NCBI GenBank assembly: GCA_019894735.1
Contig: JAGXOB010000006.1
Location: 1-54,478, forward strand
Direction: 5' to 3'
Length of the DNA stretch: 54,478 nucleotides
Origin: Promethearchaeota archaeon
Lineage (GTDB): Archaea > Asgardarchaeota > Lokiarchaeia > Sigynarchaeales > SOKP01
Made by a program: the position numbers and the translations under genes. Under the pieces are notes generated by a model. It made no database searches, had not been told where the DNA came from, and saw only the letters and a list, made by a program, of their open reading frames with translations. Below, in pieces: positions 42,945 to 51,604 of the stretch. Every line of letters begins with the position of its first letter. The first letter of the stretch is position 1.

Positions 42945-43042
42945 CAATATCACTGAAATCGTTTTTTCCTTATAAAAAATGTTTTTAAATCATACATTAT
43001 AAGATCTAATAAGAGTTAATTAATTGAGTTTTGAAGATTTAT

Positions 43043-43585
43043 ATGCCTGGAAAATTTGTAAAAACACTGAAAGCAATTGGAAGAAAGTGGTTTATATTTC
43101 TCGTTGCTGTAATCCTTATCGTTTTTATCTTTAATCAATTTGCTGCTATAATAATCACAATTATTACTATAGTCTTATTCGCTCTTTCTTATGTACCAAC
43201 TTTGTTGTTTCATAAAAAATTAGTTAAATTTTTGAACGAGACTGATACAATTGACGACAAGACCGTAGCGAGAAAATTAAAACATCCTTTAGCTCAAATA
43301 CAAGAGATTATGTTTAAATTATCAAAAAAGCAGAGTAAAGATAGTTCCTTAATAATTTTCACTAACGGACACTATAGTTTTTATAGCGAGAAGGTTATTA
43401 CGTATTTTAAATCTTATTATAATAAAGGCTTAGGAGAAAAAGAGGTTCTCGAAAAATTAAGCAAATATTATATAAAAACAAGAACAGAAATTAAAACTAT
43501 TGAAGAGACGCTAATTAAGCACGATAGATTAGAAGAAAGAAAAGTCTCTGTTAAAGAGTATAGAGATAAAAAAAGATTTGACTAA
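43043..43585 (+). CDS. membrane-anchored hypothetical protein
   Basis: After the ATG at 43043 (a TTG 12 bases earlier is less likely) two adjacent membrane segments follow (FIFLVAVILIVFIF and AAIIITIITIVLFALSYV), then a cytoplasmic charged region (HKKLVKFLNETDTIDDKTVARKLK...) that looks like a small helical or winged-helix domain, ending in a basic tail. Not recognised as a family. It is the gene immediately downstream of the permuted 5S, about 100 bp away. Confidence 0.65.
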   Translation: MPGKFVKTLKAIGRKWFIFLVAVILIVFIFNQFAAIIITIITIVLFALSYVPTLLFHKKLVKFLNETDTIDDKTVARKLKHPLAQIQEIMFKLSKKQSKDSSLIIFTNGHYSFYSEKVITYFKSYYNKGLGEKEVLEKLSKYYIKTRTEIKTIEETLIKHDRLEERKVSVKEYRDKKRFD

Positions 43586-43604
43586 GCAAATTCCTTTTTG
43601 AATA

Positions 43605-45713
43605 TTATTTTTCATTACTTTTTGGTATTTTAATGACTGTACCTTCGACTTCTATGGGGTTGCCTTTATCATCCCTTATCAAGTGAGAATTTAGTTGAAC
43701 GGTTATAACTTCTCCATTAATTTTCTTAAGTTTTGTGATAAAGTTAATAATATGCCCGTTGTCCAATAACCCGCGATAATAACATTTATGTTCATTTGGA
43801 TCAGAAAGAAATCGTGAAGATTGAGAGCCAACTAAAGATATATCTTCGGCTAAACCTAAAATTTTGTTTAAAGCAATATTATGCATTAGTAATTTGCCTT
43901 TGAATTCTCCCTTATAGAAACCAACCTCTAAATCATTTAATATTCTTCTATAAATTTCCTCAGATTTTCGCAATTCTTTAGTTCTTTCTTCTACTTTTTG
44001 AAGTAATGTTTGATTTAACAATCGCAAATTCTTTTCAGAGTTAATTAGCGTTTTTTCCATTGATTTTCGTGTCGTGATGTCCCGTAATATCATAATAGCT
44101 AACTCTGTTTCTCCTTCCAAATTTAATCCTGCTGTACTTGAAGTACACCAAAAAATTAATTTTTTCGAATTTATAGTGGTGAATTCCTTCTCGTCCTCGT
44201 GTACTTTTCCATCTGTAAAGGTTTTGAGGGCATTACATTCAGTACACGGCTTACCTCGATGAGCAAAAACTTTATAACATTTTTTTCCAGTTATATGCAT
44301 TCCAAAAAGTTGTTTAGCGGCATTGTTCGCCCAACCTATATTATAATGAGTATCTACGAGATAAATTGTTTCGGTTAAAGAAGAAATAATTCCAGCGAGT
44401 AATTGATGGCTACTTTTCAGGGTTTCCTCGGCCCACTTACGTTCTAATGCATTTCCAATAATCTCAGAAGTGGTGCGAAGAATATCAAAATCATATTTGT
44501 CCCAATTACTTATATGATGAATGTTATCAAATCCAATATATCCAAAAGATTCGTTTTTAATTTTTATCGGAAAACCAAGCACAGAATTAATATTTAATTT
44601 TAATAATTCCTTTTTAAGGTTAATTGCTTCTTCTTGAAGCTCCGAAGTGTCTTTTATGTGGATTAATTCATTTTTTCTACCGAGATTGAAGATCCAAGGG
44701 AAGGTTGTTTCGTTTATACCAGTTAAATTTATCATTTGTGGTTTTACACCATCAGCACACCACTCTTGTATATAAAACTCTAGGGAACCTTCTTCGTTAA
44801 AAAGTAAAATATATGCGCGTGTGGCGCCAATTAGGACTCCCATCTCGAGAAGAGATGTACTTAATGCCGTATCAATATCTAAAGTACTAAGAAGTCTCGA
44901 TGAAATGGTAGAGATAAATTTTTCATTTTCGAGTTTTCGCTCAATTTTTTGCTCGAAATTCTTACTCTCTGTAATGTCAATTATAAAAGATTGTATCATT
45001 GGTTTGTCATCAAGATTTACCAAAGACATATGATTAACAATCCATGATTTGCTACCATCTTTTTTATATATCTCAAATTCAGAATGTTCAATTGGTTTCC
45101 CTTCCTTTATTTGAGATAGCCTTGTTCTAAATCGAGGAATTAGTGTAGGAGAATACATACCTAAGTTAAAATAGTTTTTTCCAATTATATCTTCCCTCAG
45201 ATAGCCAAACTGGTTCTCTGTAGCCAAATTACAATCAATTAATGTACCTTTTAGATCTGTTAGTGCAATTGGTATAGGAGACCTATCAAATAGAAGTTTA
45301 TATTTTTCTTCAGAATTTTTAAGTTTTTCATCTGCTAATTTCCATTGGGATATATCCCTTATGTGAACAGTTATATAATTGGGCGGAAGATAATGAATTT
45401 TAATTGAAATATAAACCTGTTCTCCTGTGGTCTTCATCAAATATTTTGACTTTTTTGAAATACTTTTTTTTTTCGTAAAGCACTCGTTTATAGCATCTAG
45501 AATATCAGGTCTATCACTATGAACTTCAGAAGCATTCTTATTTAAGTAGTCTTTAATTATACCATTAGTATCTTTTTCTGCTGCATTGTTATAATCAACT
45601 AATACAAAATCATTCTCTATTTTTTGCCAAACATATGAGGGAATTGGGATATTATTAAATAATTTTTTAATATTTTCCTCTAAAAGAAATGATTTTTTCT
45701 CGAGGTAACTCAT
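43605..45713 (-). CDS. multi-PAS/GAF sensor protein without an output domain
   Basis: The 702 residues contain PAS (~5-120), PAS (~135-255, IPIALTDLKGTLIDCNLATENQFGY), GAF (~265-425, WDKYDFDILRTTSEIIGNALE), PAS (~440-550, including GKKCYKVFAHRGKPCTECNALKTF), a coiled coil (~555-590, LLQKVEERTKELRKSEEIYRRIL) and a last PAS. No histidine-kinase, GGDEF or other effector follows. The cysteine pattern in the third PAS could bind metal or haem. It probably signals by contact with separate partners. It has no membrane segment. Confidence 0.88.
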   Translation of the reverse strand: MSYLEKKSFLLEENIKKLFNNIPIPSYVWQKIENDFVLVDYNNAAEKDTNGIIKDYLNKNASEVHSDRPDILDAINECFTKKKSISKKSKYLMKTTGEQVYISIKIHYLPPNYITVHIRDISQWKLADEKLKNSEEKYKLLFDRSPIPIALTDLKGTLIDCNLATENQFGYLREDIIGKNYFNLGMYSPTLIPRFRTRLSQIKEGKPIEHSEFEIYKKDGSKSWIVNHMSLVNLDDKPMIQSFIIDITESKNFEQKIERKLENEKFISTISSRLLSTLDIDTALSTSLLEMGVLIGATRAYILLFNEEGSLEFYIQEWCADGVKPQMINLTGINETTFPWIFNLGRKNELIHIKDTSELQEEAINLKKELLKLNINSVLGFPIKIKNESFGYIGFDNIHHISNWDKYDFDILRTTSEIIGNALERKWAEETLKSSHQLLAGIISSLTETIYLVDTHYNIGWANNAAKQLFGMHITGKKCYKVFAHRGKPCTECNALKTFTDGKVHEDEKEFTTINSKKLIFWCTSSTAGLNLEGETELAIMILRDITTRKSMEKTLINSEKNLRLLNQTLLQKVEERTKELRKSEEIYRRILNDLEVGFYKGEFKGKLLMHNIALNKILGLAEDISLVGSQSSRFLSDPNEHKCYYRGLLDNGHIINFITKLKKINGEVITVQLNSHLIRDDKGNPIEVEGTVIKIPKSNEK

Positions 45714-45877
45714 AGGATTCTCCAGATGCTAATATTTCTATTATTTATTATTTAAAAAGCCTATCTCAATAAATAAAATAAAACAGAATTTTATCTCAAC
45801 TATAATTTCATCAGATGTGTATTTAATATTATGGTTGTTGAAAAAAATCAAAAATTAAAAAAAAAGTATAGATCAGT

Positions 45878-46156
45878 TTAAATATTCAAATCTCCAAAGT
45901 TATAGTATTTTCTCACCGGTTTCTTAATGTTCCAAACGCATTCCAATCCTTTAGGAAATTGTACTAAGTCTCCTTTTGCAAATTCGAGTTTCTCTCCAGA
46001 TGCATTGTCAGTTACCTCTACTTCTCCCTCTAAAATATAACACGTTTCTGTATCACTGTAAGACCAATCAAAAATACTCTTTTCTTTTTCCCAAACGCCC
46101 CAGGAATTTACCCCTAATTTATCCAACTCTTCTTCAGTGGGAATTTTCTTTTTCAT
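45878..46156 (-). CDS. cupin domain protein (EutQ/cupin_3-like)
   Basis: A short single-cupin protein: SWGVWEKEKSIFDWSYSDTETCYILEGEVEVTD and FAKGDLVQFPKGLECVWNI carry the two cupin motifs with the usual glycine turns. This sub-family (DUF861-like) lacks most of the classical metal His residues, as here. ATG at 46156 is preferred over an upstream start that would add 11 residues. Function unknown. Confidence 0.85.
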   Translation of the reverse strand: MKKKIPTEEELDKLGVNSWGVWEKEKSIFDWSYSDTETCYILEGEVEVTDNASGEKLEFAKGDLVQFPKGLECVWNIKKPVRKYYNFGDLNI

Positions 46157-46516
46157 GAGTGTCACGCGTTTTTGAAATCTGATTAACAAATTTGAAATTT
46201 TTGATCAGTAATAAGAAAGAATAGATTAAATATTAATTGTTTAATCCCGTTTTAGATTTTATCGTACATAGACTTTTTCAAAGAATAGTAAAAAACATGT
46301 AAGATATTAAATTTAGTTAAGAAGATAATAAAAACTTAAAAAAGAAATAGAATTTAGATTTACTTAAATCAAAAAGGTAAAAAATGAAAACTATTATTAA
46401 CTAATAAAATAATATTTTAAACTTTTAATCGAATAATAAAGTATAGCTATCTTCAACTCTATTATTATAGGCTATCATTTATCGAAGAATATTAATCGCG
46501 CGAGAAATCAGGAAAT
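46157..46516. other. intergenic region before the second small GTPase
   Basis: About 330-360 bp of low-complexity AT-rich DNA between divergent genes. No frame of note, RNA element or strong inverted repeat was recognised; A-tracts and TTAATTGTTTAA-like motifs probably serve as promoter sequence for both flanking genes. Confidence 0.35.
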
Positions 46517-47035
46517 ATGAAAAAGTTCATCTTAAAGATTCTTTTAGCGGGAGAAGGCGGCGTTGGTAAAACCACACTTCTTCATCGTTATGTGGAAGGG
46601 AAGTTTAGTGCTGAAACGCGTATGACTATTGGCGTAGAATTCTTTCTGAAAGAAGTAGAAATCGATAATCAATATTGCACTCTCCAATTATGGGATTTTG
46701 GTGGCCAAGAGAGATTCAGATTCTTGCTAGAAAGTTATGTTTTAGGAGCAAAAGGAGCTCTACTACTTTTCGATTTAACTCGCCCTATTACATTAGAAAA
46801 ACTTGAAAATTGGGTAAGTATTTGCAGAAGAGGGAATCCCAACTTACCTATTCTCTTCCTTGGCACGAAGCACGATTTATCTAACGATATTATGGTTACC
46901 GACGATTATGCATTTGAATTTAAAGAAGCATTTAATTTGTTCAATTATTTAAAGGTTTCAAGTAAATCTGGAGAGAACGTTCAGAATGCATTTACCTTGT
47001 TGACCAAGAAAATTTTAGATCTTCAAAGTCATTGA
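46517..47035 (+). CDS. Rab-like small GTPase with divergent G4 motif
   Basis: Ras-superfamily switch. G1 is GEGGVGKTT, switch I Thr lies in RMTIGVEFF, G3 is WDFGGQE, G4 is GTKHDL (Thr replaces the usual Asn of NKxD) and G5 is SSKSG. The protein ends DLQSH with no prenylation cysteine. Its stop is 19 bp before the PIN-domain gene, so the two are in one transcript. The Thr for Asn change may lower guanine specificity. Confidence 0.93.
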   Translation: MKKFILKILLAGEGGVGKTTLLHRYVEGKFSAETRMTIGVEFFLKEVEIDNQYCTLQLWDFGGQERFRFLLESYVLGAKGALLLFDLTRPITLEKLENWVSICRRGNPNLPILFLGTKHDLSNDIMVTDDYAFEFKEAFNLFNYLKVSSKSGENVQNAFTLLTKKILDLQSH

Positions 47036-47054
47036 ATATTAATTAATAACGGAA

Positions 47055-47486
47055 ATGATGGATAATCTCATAGTAATTGATGCTAATTTTATTTTACTTC
47101 CGTTTCAGTTCAAGATTGATTACTTAACCGAAATTACGGCCAGTTTGGAAGGATTAACTCGATTTGTTGTATATCGGCAAATTCTCGACGAATTAGAAGC
47201 TAAGAAAATTCGAGAACCAAACTCTACTAAATTTCATATGAATTTAAAATCGGGACTTTTGTACCTAGAAACTAACAGCCCTAAGTTCAATATCCTCTAC
47301 AAAAAACGCATAAAATCAAAAGAAGAAACTACGGATAGTTTTCTCCTAAAAATCTGCCAAGAACTAAAGGAAAAAAACAAAAAAGTATACTTAGCATCAA
47401 ATGACGCTGATCTACGTCGAAAAGCAAGGAAAATAGGGATTAACACGATTTTTTTGCGACAGAAGAAATATCTTTCTTTTGATTAA
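47055..47486 (+). CDS. PIN-domain protein, archaeal FCF1/VapC9-like
   Basis: Metal-dependent RNase fold. The first acidic residue is in IDANFILLPFQFKID, the second in ILDELEAKK, the third in ETTDSFLLKIC and the fourth in LASNDADLRRKARK, in correct order over 143 residues. The N-terminal segment matches archaeal PIN proteins related to eukaryotic Fcf1 and Utp23, which process rRNA, rather than typical toxin-type VapC; no antitoxin gene is adjacent. Co-transcribed with the small GTPase upstream. Confidence 0.85.
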   Translation: MMDNLIVIDANFILLPFQFKIDYLTEITASLEGLTRFVVYRQILDELEAKKIREPNSTKFHMNLKSGLLYLETNSPKFNILYKKRIKSKEETTDSFLLKICQELKEKNKKVYLASNDADLRRKARKIGINTIFLRQKKYLSFD

Positions 47487-47525
47487 ATTTCATCCTATGA
47501 AGATTACGGGACTATTTTATTTATT

Positions 47526-48713
47526 CTAGATACGATTTAGTAATATCTCATTCAAATCTTCACGCATAAGGTGAACTGGATTATTTTTTAATCTCGTTCT
47601 TTCTATAATATTATCAATGTCTGTAGTTGTGATACCATACTTACCTAGAAGATCGATGTTTAATTGCTTAGTCCATTTTTCAAGAGTTTCTACTAATATT
47701 GAACATAAATGTGGAATATTATTCTTTTCAAAACTTTCCTTTCCATTGAGTAATGCGCCTACAATCGCGTGCTTTAATAAGCCATTTTCGCCTTTAGTAC
47801 CTAACTGTTCTAATCTCTTTATATTCATTTTGGTACTTTCAGCAAGTAGAGTCCCACACACGACACCGTGAGGAATATTAAACAACCCTCCTATAGAAGA
47901 TGCGAAACCATGAACGATTCCCAATCCTGCGTTAGCAAGAGCAATTCCGGACATTAACGAACCATAAGCCATGGCAATTCTTAGAGTTATATCTGAGGGT
48001 TTTTCCTTGTAGACGGGTATTATCGCGTCTTTCATTCGCTTTATACCACTCATTGCTAATGCATCAGTAATAGGATTTGCTTTAGGTGAAACATATGCTT
48101 CGAGTAATTGTGTGAAGGCATCCATACCACAGGAGGCAGTGACTGATTTGGGACAGGATACTTCAAACTGGGGATCGATAATAGCATAATTTGGTATTAA
48201 ATTATCGTGACGAAGAGATTTCTTAAATCCTTCAATTCCAACCTCAGTAATAACAGCATTCTTAGTTGCTTCGCTTCCAGTTCCCGATGTTGTGGGAACG
48301 GCAATATAGGGGATTTTAACACCATCGTGAGTTTTACTTCCAACGCCTTCAAGGTAGTTTCTGACTGAATCAATTTTTGGAAGCATTGCCGAAATCGCTT
48401 TACCTGCATCAATAACGCTTCCTCCCCCAATTCCAACAACAAGATCTATTTTTTGATTCCTAAAGTTTTTCACCGCATCATCTACTAAAGTTGGAGTTGG
48501 TTCTCCAGTAACTGAAATTTCTGAGAAATTAACATTCTTCTTTTTCATTGCATATACAATCTCGTCCCATTTTCCTGATTTCTTAAGAGATGATCCTCCA
48601 ATTACATAAAGAACATTATTTCCAAATTTTGGTATTAATTCGTATAATTCATTTAATCTTCCCGCACCAAAAATGATGTGTGGTATACTAGCAAAATTAA
48701 AATCTAAAAACAT
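47526..48713 (-). CDS. iron-containing alcohol dehydrogenase (group III)
   Basis: NAD(P)-dependent oxidoreductase of primary alcohols or polyols. The dinucleotide motif GGGSVIDAGKAIS is near residue 95, AVPTTSGTGSEAT follows, and the metal ligands are in GMDAFTQLLEAY (Asp), GLGIVHGFASSIGG (His) and FNIPHGVVCG (His). 395 residues is normal. Cupin genes lie on both sides (45.9 kb and 48.8 kb). Substrate unknown. Confidence 0.93.
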   Translation of the reverse strand: MFLDFNFASIPHIIFGAGRLNELYELIPKFGNNVLYVIGGSSLKKSGKWDEIVYAMKKKNVNFSEISVTGEPTPTLVDDAVKNFRNQKIDLVVGIGGGSVIDAGKAISAMLPKIDSVRNYLEGVGSKTHDGVKIPYIAVPTTSGTGSEATKNAVITEVGIEGFKKSLRHDNLIPNYAIIDPQFEVSCPKSVTASCGMDAFTQLLEAYVSPKANPITDALAMSGIKRMKDAIIPVYKEKPSDITLRIAMAYGSLMSGIALANAGLGIVHGFASSIGGLFNIPHGVVCGTLLAESTKMNIKRLEQLGTKGENGLLKHAIVGALLNGKESFEKNNIPHLCSILVETLEKWTKQLNIDLLGKYGITTTDIDNIIERTRLKNNPVHLMREDLNEILLNRI

Positions 48714-48801
48714 ATTACCTACCTACTTAGAATTAAATTAATAAGATTTTTAACTTAATTTAATTTAGATAATTTGTTTTGAATAAATAAGTTATAGTTT
48801 C

Positions 48802-48806
48802 GGTGA
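48802..48806 (+). promoter_or_regulatory. GGTGA Shine-Dalgarno before an ATT start
   Basis: GGTGA, six bases before ATT-AAA at 48813, in the same arrangement as before the R15P isomerase at 30129. In this frame no ATG, GTG or TTG occurs until an ATG at 48876, which would remove conserved cupin sequence. Confidence 0.6.
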
Positions 48807-48812
48807 TACCAA

Positions 48813-49148
48813 ATTAAACAGATTAACGAAAACGATTTTAAGTATAGAGGCGGGGATTCTGGAGTTAAGTACTTAATGCGAGGCCCAAGTATTGACTGGG
48901 GAGTTATACTGCTCAATCCAGGTGAATCATTGGCTGAACAATCTCATGGACACAACTTTATTGATGAAACTTTCTATTTTGTTGAAGGAAATGGCATAAT
49001 GATTATCGACAATAAAAAAATAAATGCATTAGAAGGAAGTGTATTCTTGGTTGAGCCAAAGGAAATGCATAATATTCGAAACGAAAGTGACAAAGCTATA
49101 AAGATCGTATTTATCAAAGGAGAATATAAACCTGAAGATAAATACTAA
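48813..49148 (+). CDS. cupin domain protein, ATT start
   Basis: A 111-residue single-domain cupin. From ATT at 48813 the frame reads KQINENDFKYRGGDSGVKYL, then MRGPSIDWGVILLNPGESL, and the cupin motifs HGHNFIDETFYFVEGNG and VEPKEMHNIRN with metal-type His and Glu. The segment GVKYLxRGPxIDWGV is a natural part of this cupin type, and an ATG start at 48876 would cut it. It ends 38 bp before the aIF1A gene. A sugar or small-molecule isomerase-type role is possible but unproven. Confidence 0.75.
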   Translation: MKQINENDFKYRGGDSGVKYLMRGPSIDWGVILLNPGESLAEQSHGHNFIDETFYFVEGNGIMIIDNKKINALEGSVFLVEPKEMHNIRNESDKAIKIVFIKGEYKPEDKY

Positions 49149-49186
49149 TATCAAAGAATACAAAATTGAAAAAAAAGGGATAAACT

Positions 49187-49576
49187 ATGGCTAAAAAGAA
49201 AGGAAAGGAAGTAAAGAGAGGAAAAGGTAGTAGAGGCCCTTATGTTCCACCTGTTATAACGCGCGTGAAATTTCCTACTAAAAGAATCGGAGAAATGTTT
49301 GGTAGAGTTACAGAGATATATGGTAATGAGCGAATGGGCGTATTTTGTGAAGATGGAAAACAAAGAGTAGGTAGAATTCGTGGTAAAATTAAAAAACGCG
49401 TTTGGATAAGGAAAGGTGATTTAGTAATAGTGTCTCCTTGGGATTGGGAAACGGAAACTCCAGATAAACCAGGAAAATGCGAGATTACTTGGCGATACAC
49501 TAATGCGGAAATTTCTTGGCTTGAAAGAAATAGAAGAATTCCAGAAATATTAGATATCAACAATATTCCTTTCTAA
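49187..49576 (+). CDS. translation initiation factor aIF1A
   Basis: Binds the A site of the small subunit during initiation. A basic N-terminal tail (KKKGKEVKRGKGSRGPYVPP) leads to the OB/S1-like core (GEMFGRVTEIYGNERMGVFCEDGKQRVGRIRGKIKKRVWIRKGD), which holds the RIRGKIKKRVWI signature, then WDWETETPDKPGKCEITWRY and a short acidic tail. 129 residues is typical. GGGATAAACT precedes the ATG. Followed by Spt5 on the same strand. Confidence 0.95.
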   Translation: MAKKKGKEVKRGKGSRGPYVPPVITRVKFPTKRIGEMFGRVTEIYGNERMGVFCEDGKQRVGRIRGKIKKRVWIRKGDLVIVSPWDWETETPDKPGKCEITWRYTNAEISWLERNRRIPEILDINNIPF

Positions 49577-49756
49577 TAACCTGAGGTAAGTCGAATTTTT
49601 GAAATTAGGTATGGTTCTGTTTCTAATATTAAATATCTTTAAAAAGCAAAATTTTTTAATTTATAATTCCCTTTATATTTTAGACTTCTGTTCTAAGAAA
49701 TCATAATTTAAGCATCTTAAATTTGGATAATTCAAATAAGGAAAAAGTGAGTAAGT

Positions 49757-50527
49757 ATGGTTGATCAAGAGGACCAAGTAGAAAATAATGAGAAAGAAGA
49801 CGAGGAATTAGATAATGTCATTGTAGTACCTAAAATTGAGGGAGATGACGGAAGTGAGCCCGCCACAACTCTATTTGCTGTAAGAACTACAATTAACCAA
49901 GAAAGCAACATTTTAAGACAAATCTTTTATCGGTTTAAAATCTTGGATTCGGTTCCTGATATTAGAGCGATGCTCGTATCCCCATTATTACCCGGTTATG
50001 TATTCTTTGAAGCCCCTCAAAAGAGATCTGTTCAGATAGCTGTGCAAGGCATACCTCACATTAAAGGAAGAATCGTTCAAAATATTAATTTAACGGAGTT
50101 AAAGCACGTTTTGCTTCCAAGAAGCGTAACAGAATATTTAGAATCAGGAGATACGGTTGAAATTATAAGTGGAGTCTTTGAAGGGTCCAGAGCGATTGTC
50201 ATGCGTATGCCACACGATACCTCAAGTAGCGAGGAGGTTGTAGTACGTCTGCTGCAAGAAGAAACGCCTATAACAATTAAAATACATGGTGATTATCTTA
50301 AACTCGTTGAAAAGAAGAAACTTGTAAAGGAACCGATCCCAGAAATAACACTTAGCGATGAAGAGGTAGCAGCCGATTTAGATAAGGCAATTAGTTTTGA
50401 CGATGATTATGACGAATACGAAGAAGAAACAGCTGAAGGTGTTAAAGCAGAAAAATCTGAAATATTATATGATGATGACGAGGAAGCTGAAGAGGACGAC
50501 GAGTGGGCTAAATTTGATGGCTTCTAA
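49757..50527 (+). CDS. spt5: Spt5/NusG transcription elongation factor with acidic tails
   Basis: Clamps RNA polymerase to keep elongation processive. An acidic N-terminal tail (VENNEKEDEELDN) leads to the NGN domain (residues ~38-130, TLFAVRTTINQESN...LLPGYVFFEAPQKRSVQIAVQGI) and a KOW motif (~135-180, SGDTVEIISGVFEGSRAIV). The long acidic C-terminal tail (SFDDDYDEYEEETAEGV, then YDDDEEAEEDDEWAKF) is absent from most archaeal Spt5 and recalls the acidic ends of eukaryotic Spt5. Confidence 0.93.
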   Translation: MVDQEDQVENNEKEDEELDNVIVVPKIEGDDGSEPATTLFAVRTTINQESNILRQIFYRFKILDSVPDIRAMLVSPLLPGYVFFEAPQKRSVQIAVQGIPHIKGRIVQNINLTELKHVLLPRSVTEYLESGDTVEIISGVFEGSRAIVMRMPHDTSSSEEVVVRLLQEETPITIKIHGDYLKLVEKKKLVKEPIPEITLSDEEVAADLDKAISFDDDYDEYEEETAEGVKAEKSEILYDDDEEAEEDDEWAKFDGF

Positions 50528-50721
50528 ATTCTTTTTTTTTTAAAATAAATACTCAATTAGAAAATTTTTCTTCTTTCTTTAGATACTGACAAAAAAGGCG
50601 CAAGTTAATCGCTTTTACATATGAATCCCGATATATACAAGAGTTTTTAAATCTAAACTATTATTAAAAGATTATAAAATCTCTATTCGTGAGTTAAAAC
50701 TTAATATTTTTACATAGTACT

Positions 50722-51465
50722 ATGATAAAAAATATCTTCATAATGAAATCTACAGGGGAACTTCTTTTCTATAAAACTTATGAAGATACTTTTGACATTA
50801 AACTTACGAGTAGCTTCCTAAGTGCTATTTTTTCGTTTGTTAAGCAGACTTTGAAAACAAAAGAGCTATCAGAAATTGAAGTAGGACCTTTTAGATTTAT
50901 CTTTGAAGTAGAAAAAGCGGACTCCAGCGAATTAATGTTTGCGTTATTTAGTGATAGAACTGATAATCTCGTCGAATTGAGAAACCATTTAAGAGCAATT
51001 AAAAGCGAATTCTTATCTGAATTTGATCTAACACGATTAACTGAAAATTTCGACGGTGAAATCTCAAAATATCAAAACTTTGATAAAAATGTCGATGAAA
51101 TCATCGAAAGCAAAAAACTAGTTTCAGAAGAAATTCAAAAGGATTTGATTGAAGTTTTCAAAGAACTCCATACATTTTCTTCTTTTGTCATCTCGTCTGC
51201 TTTATTAACTCAAACCGGGAGAGTAATAGTTTCTTACCTAAGTCCTAATGTTTTATCCGATATTATAAGGTTATTAGAAAGCCGATTTATAATTGGAAAT
51301 TCAAGAATTAGTGAATTAATATCACTCGAGGAATACGGTATCCTATCGTTAGTTGGAATTGACAACTTTATTTCTATAATCCAGTTCAAGAAAAATTGTC
51401 ATTTCGAGACGAGTTTGATGATATCTAAAAAGTTTTCAAAGAGACTCAAGAAGCTGATAATGTAA
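50722..51465 (+). CDS. longin-roadblock two-domain protein
   Basis: The first ~100 residues (MIKNIFIMKSTGELLFYKTY, SFLSAIFSFVKQTL, FRFIFEVEKADSSELMFALFSD, LRNHLRAIKSEFL) follow the longin fold as in adaptin sigma and SNARE-type subunits. After a charged helical linker the last ~100 residues (VISSALLTQTGRVIVSYLS, LISLEEYGILSLVGIDNF, IIQFKKNC) resemble roadblock/LC7. In eukaryotes both domains act on small GTPases and traffic complexes. No membrane segment. Fold assignment is by pattern. Confidence 0.7.
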   Translation: MIKNIFIMKSTGELLFYKTYEDTFDIKLTSSFLSAIFSFVKQTLKTKELSEIEVGPFRFIFEVEKADSSELMFALFSDRTDNLVELRNHLRAIKSEFLSEFDLTRLTENFDGEISKYQNFDKNVDEIIESKKLVSEEIQKDLIEVFKELHTFSSFVISSALLTQTGRVIVSYLSPNVLSDIIRLLESRFIIGNSRISELISLEEYGILSLVGIDNFISIIQFKKNCHFETSLMISKKFSKRLKKLIM

Positions 51466-51604
51466 AAACGATAATAACTCCCAATTCTCCCATTTATTTC
51501 GTCAGTTTTGCGAAGAACTTTATGCTTTAAACAACCATAATTGATTACGCTTTTTAACAAAAATAAATAAAAAAAAAATGTAAAATTTACAAAATTTAGC
51601 GGTT

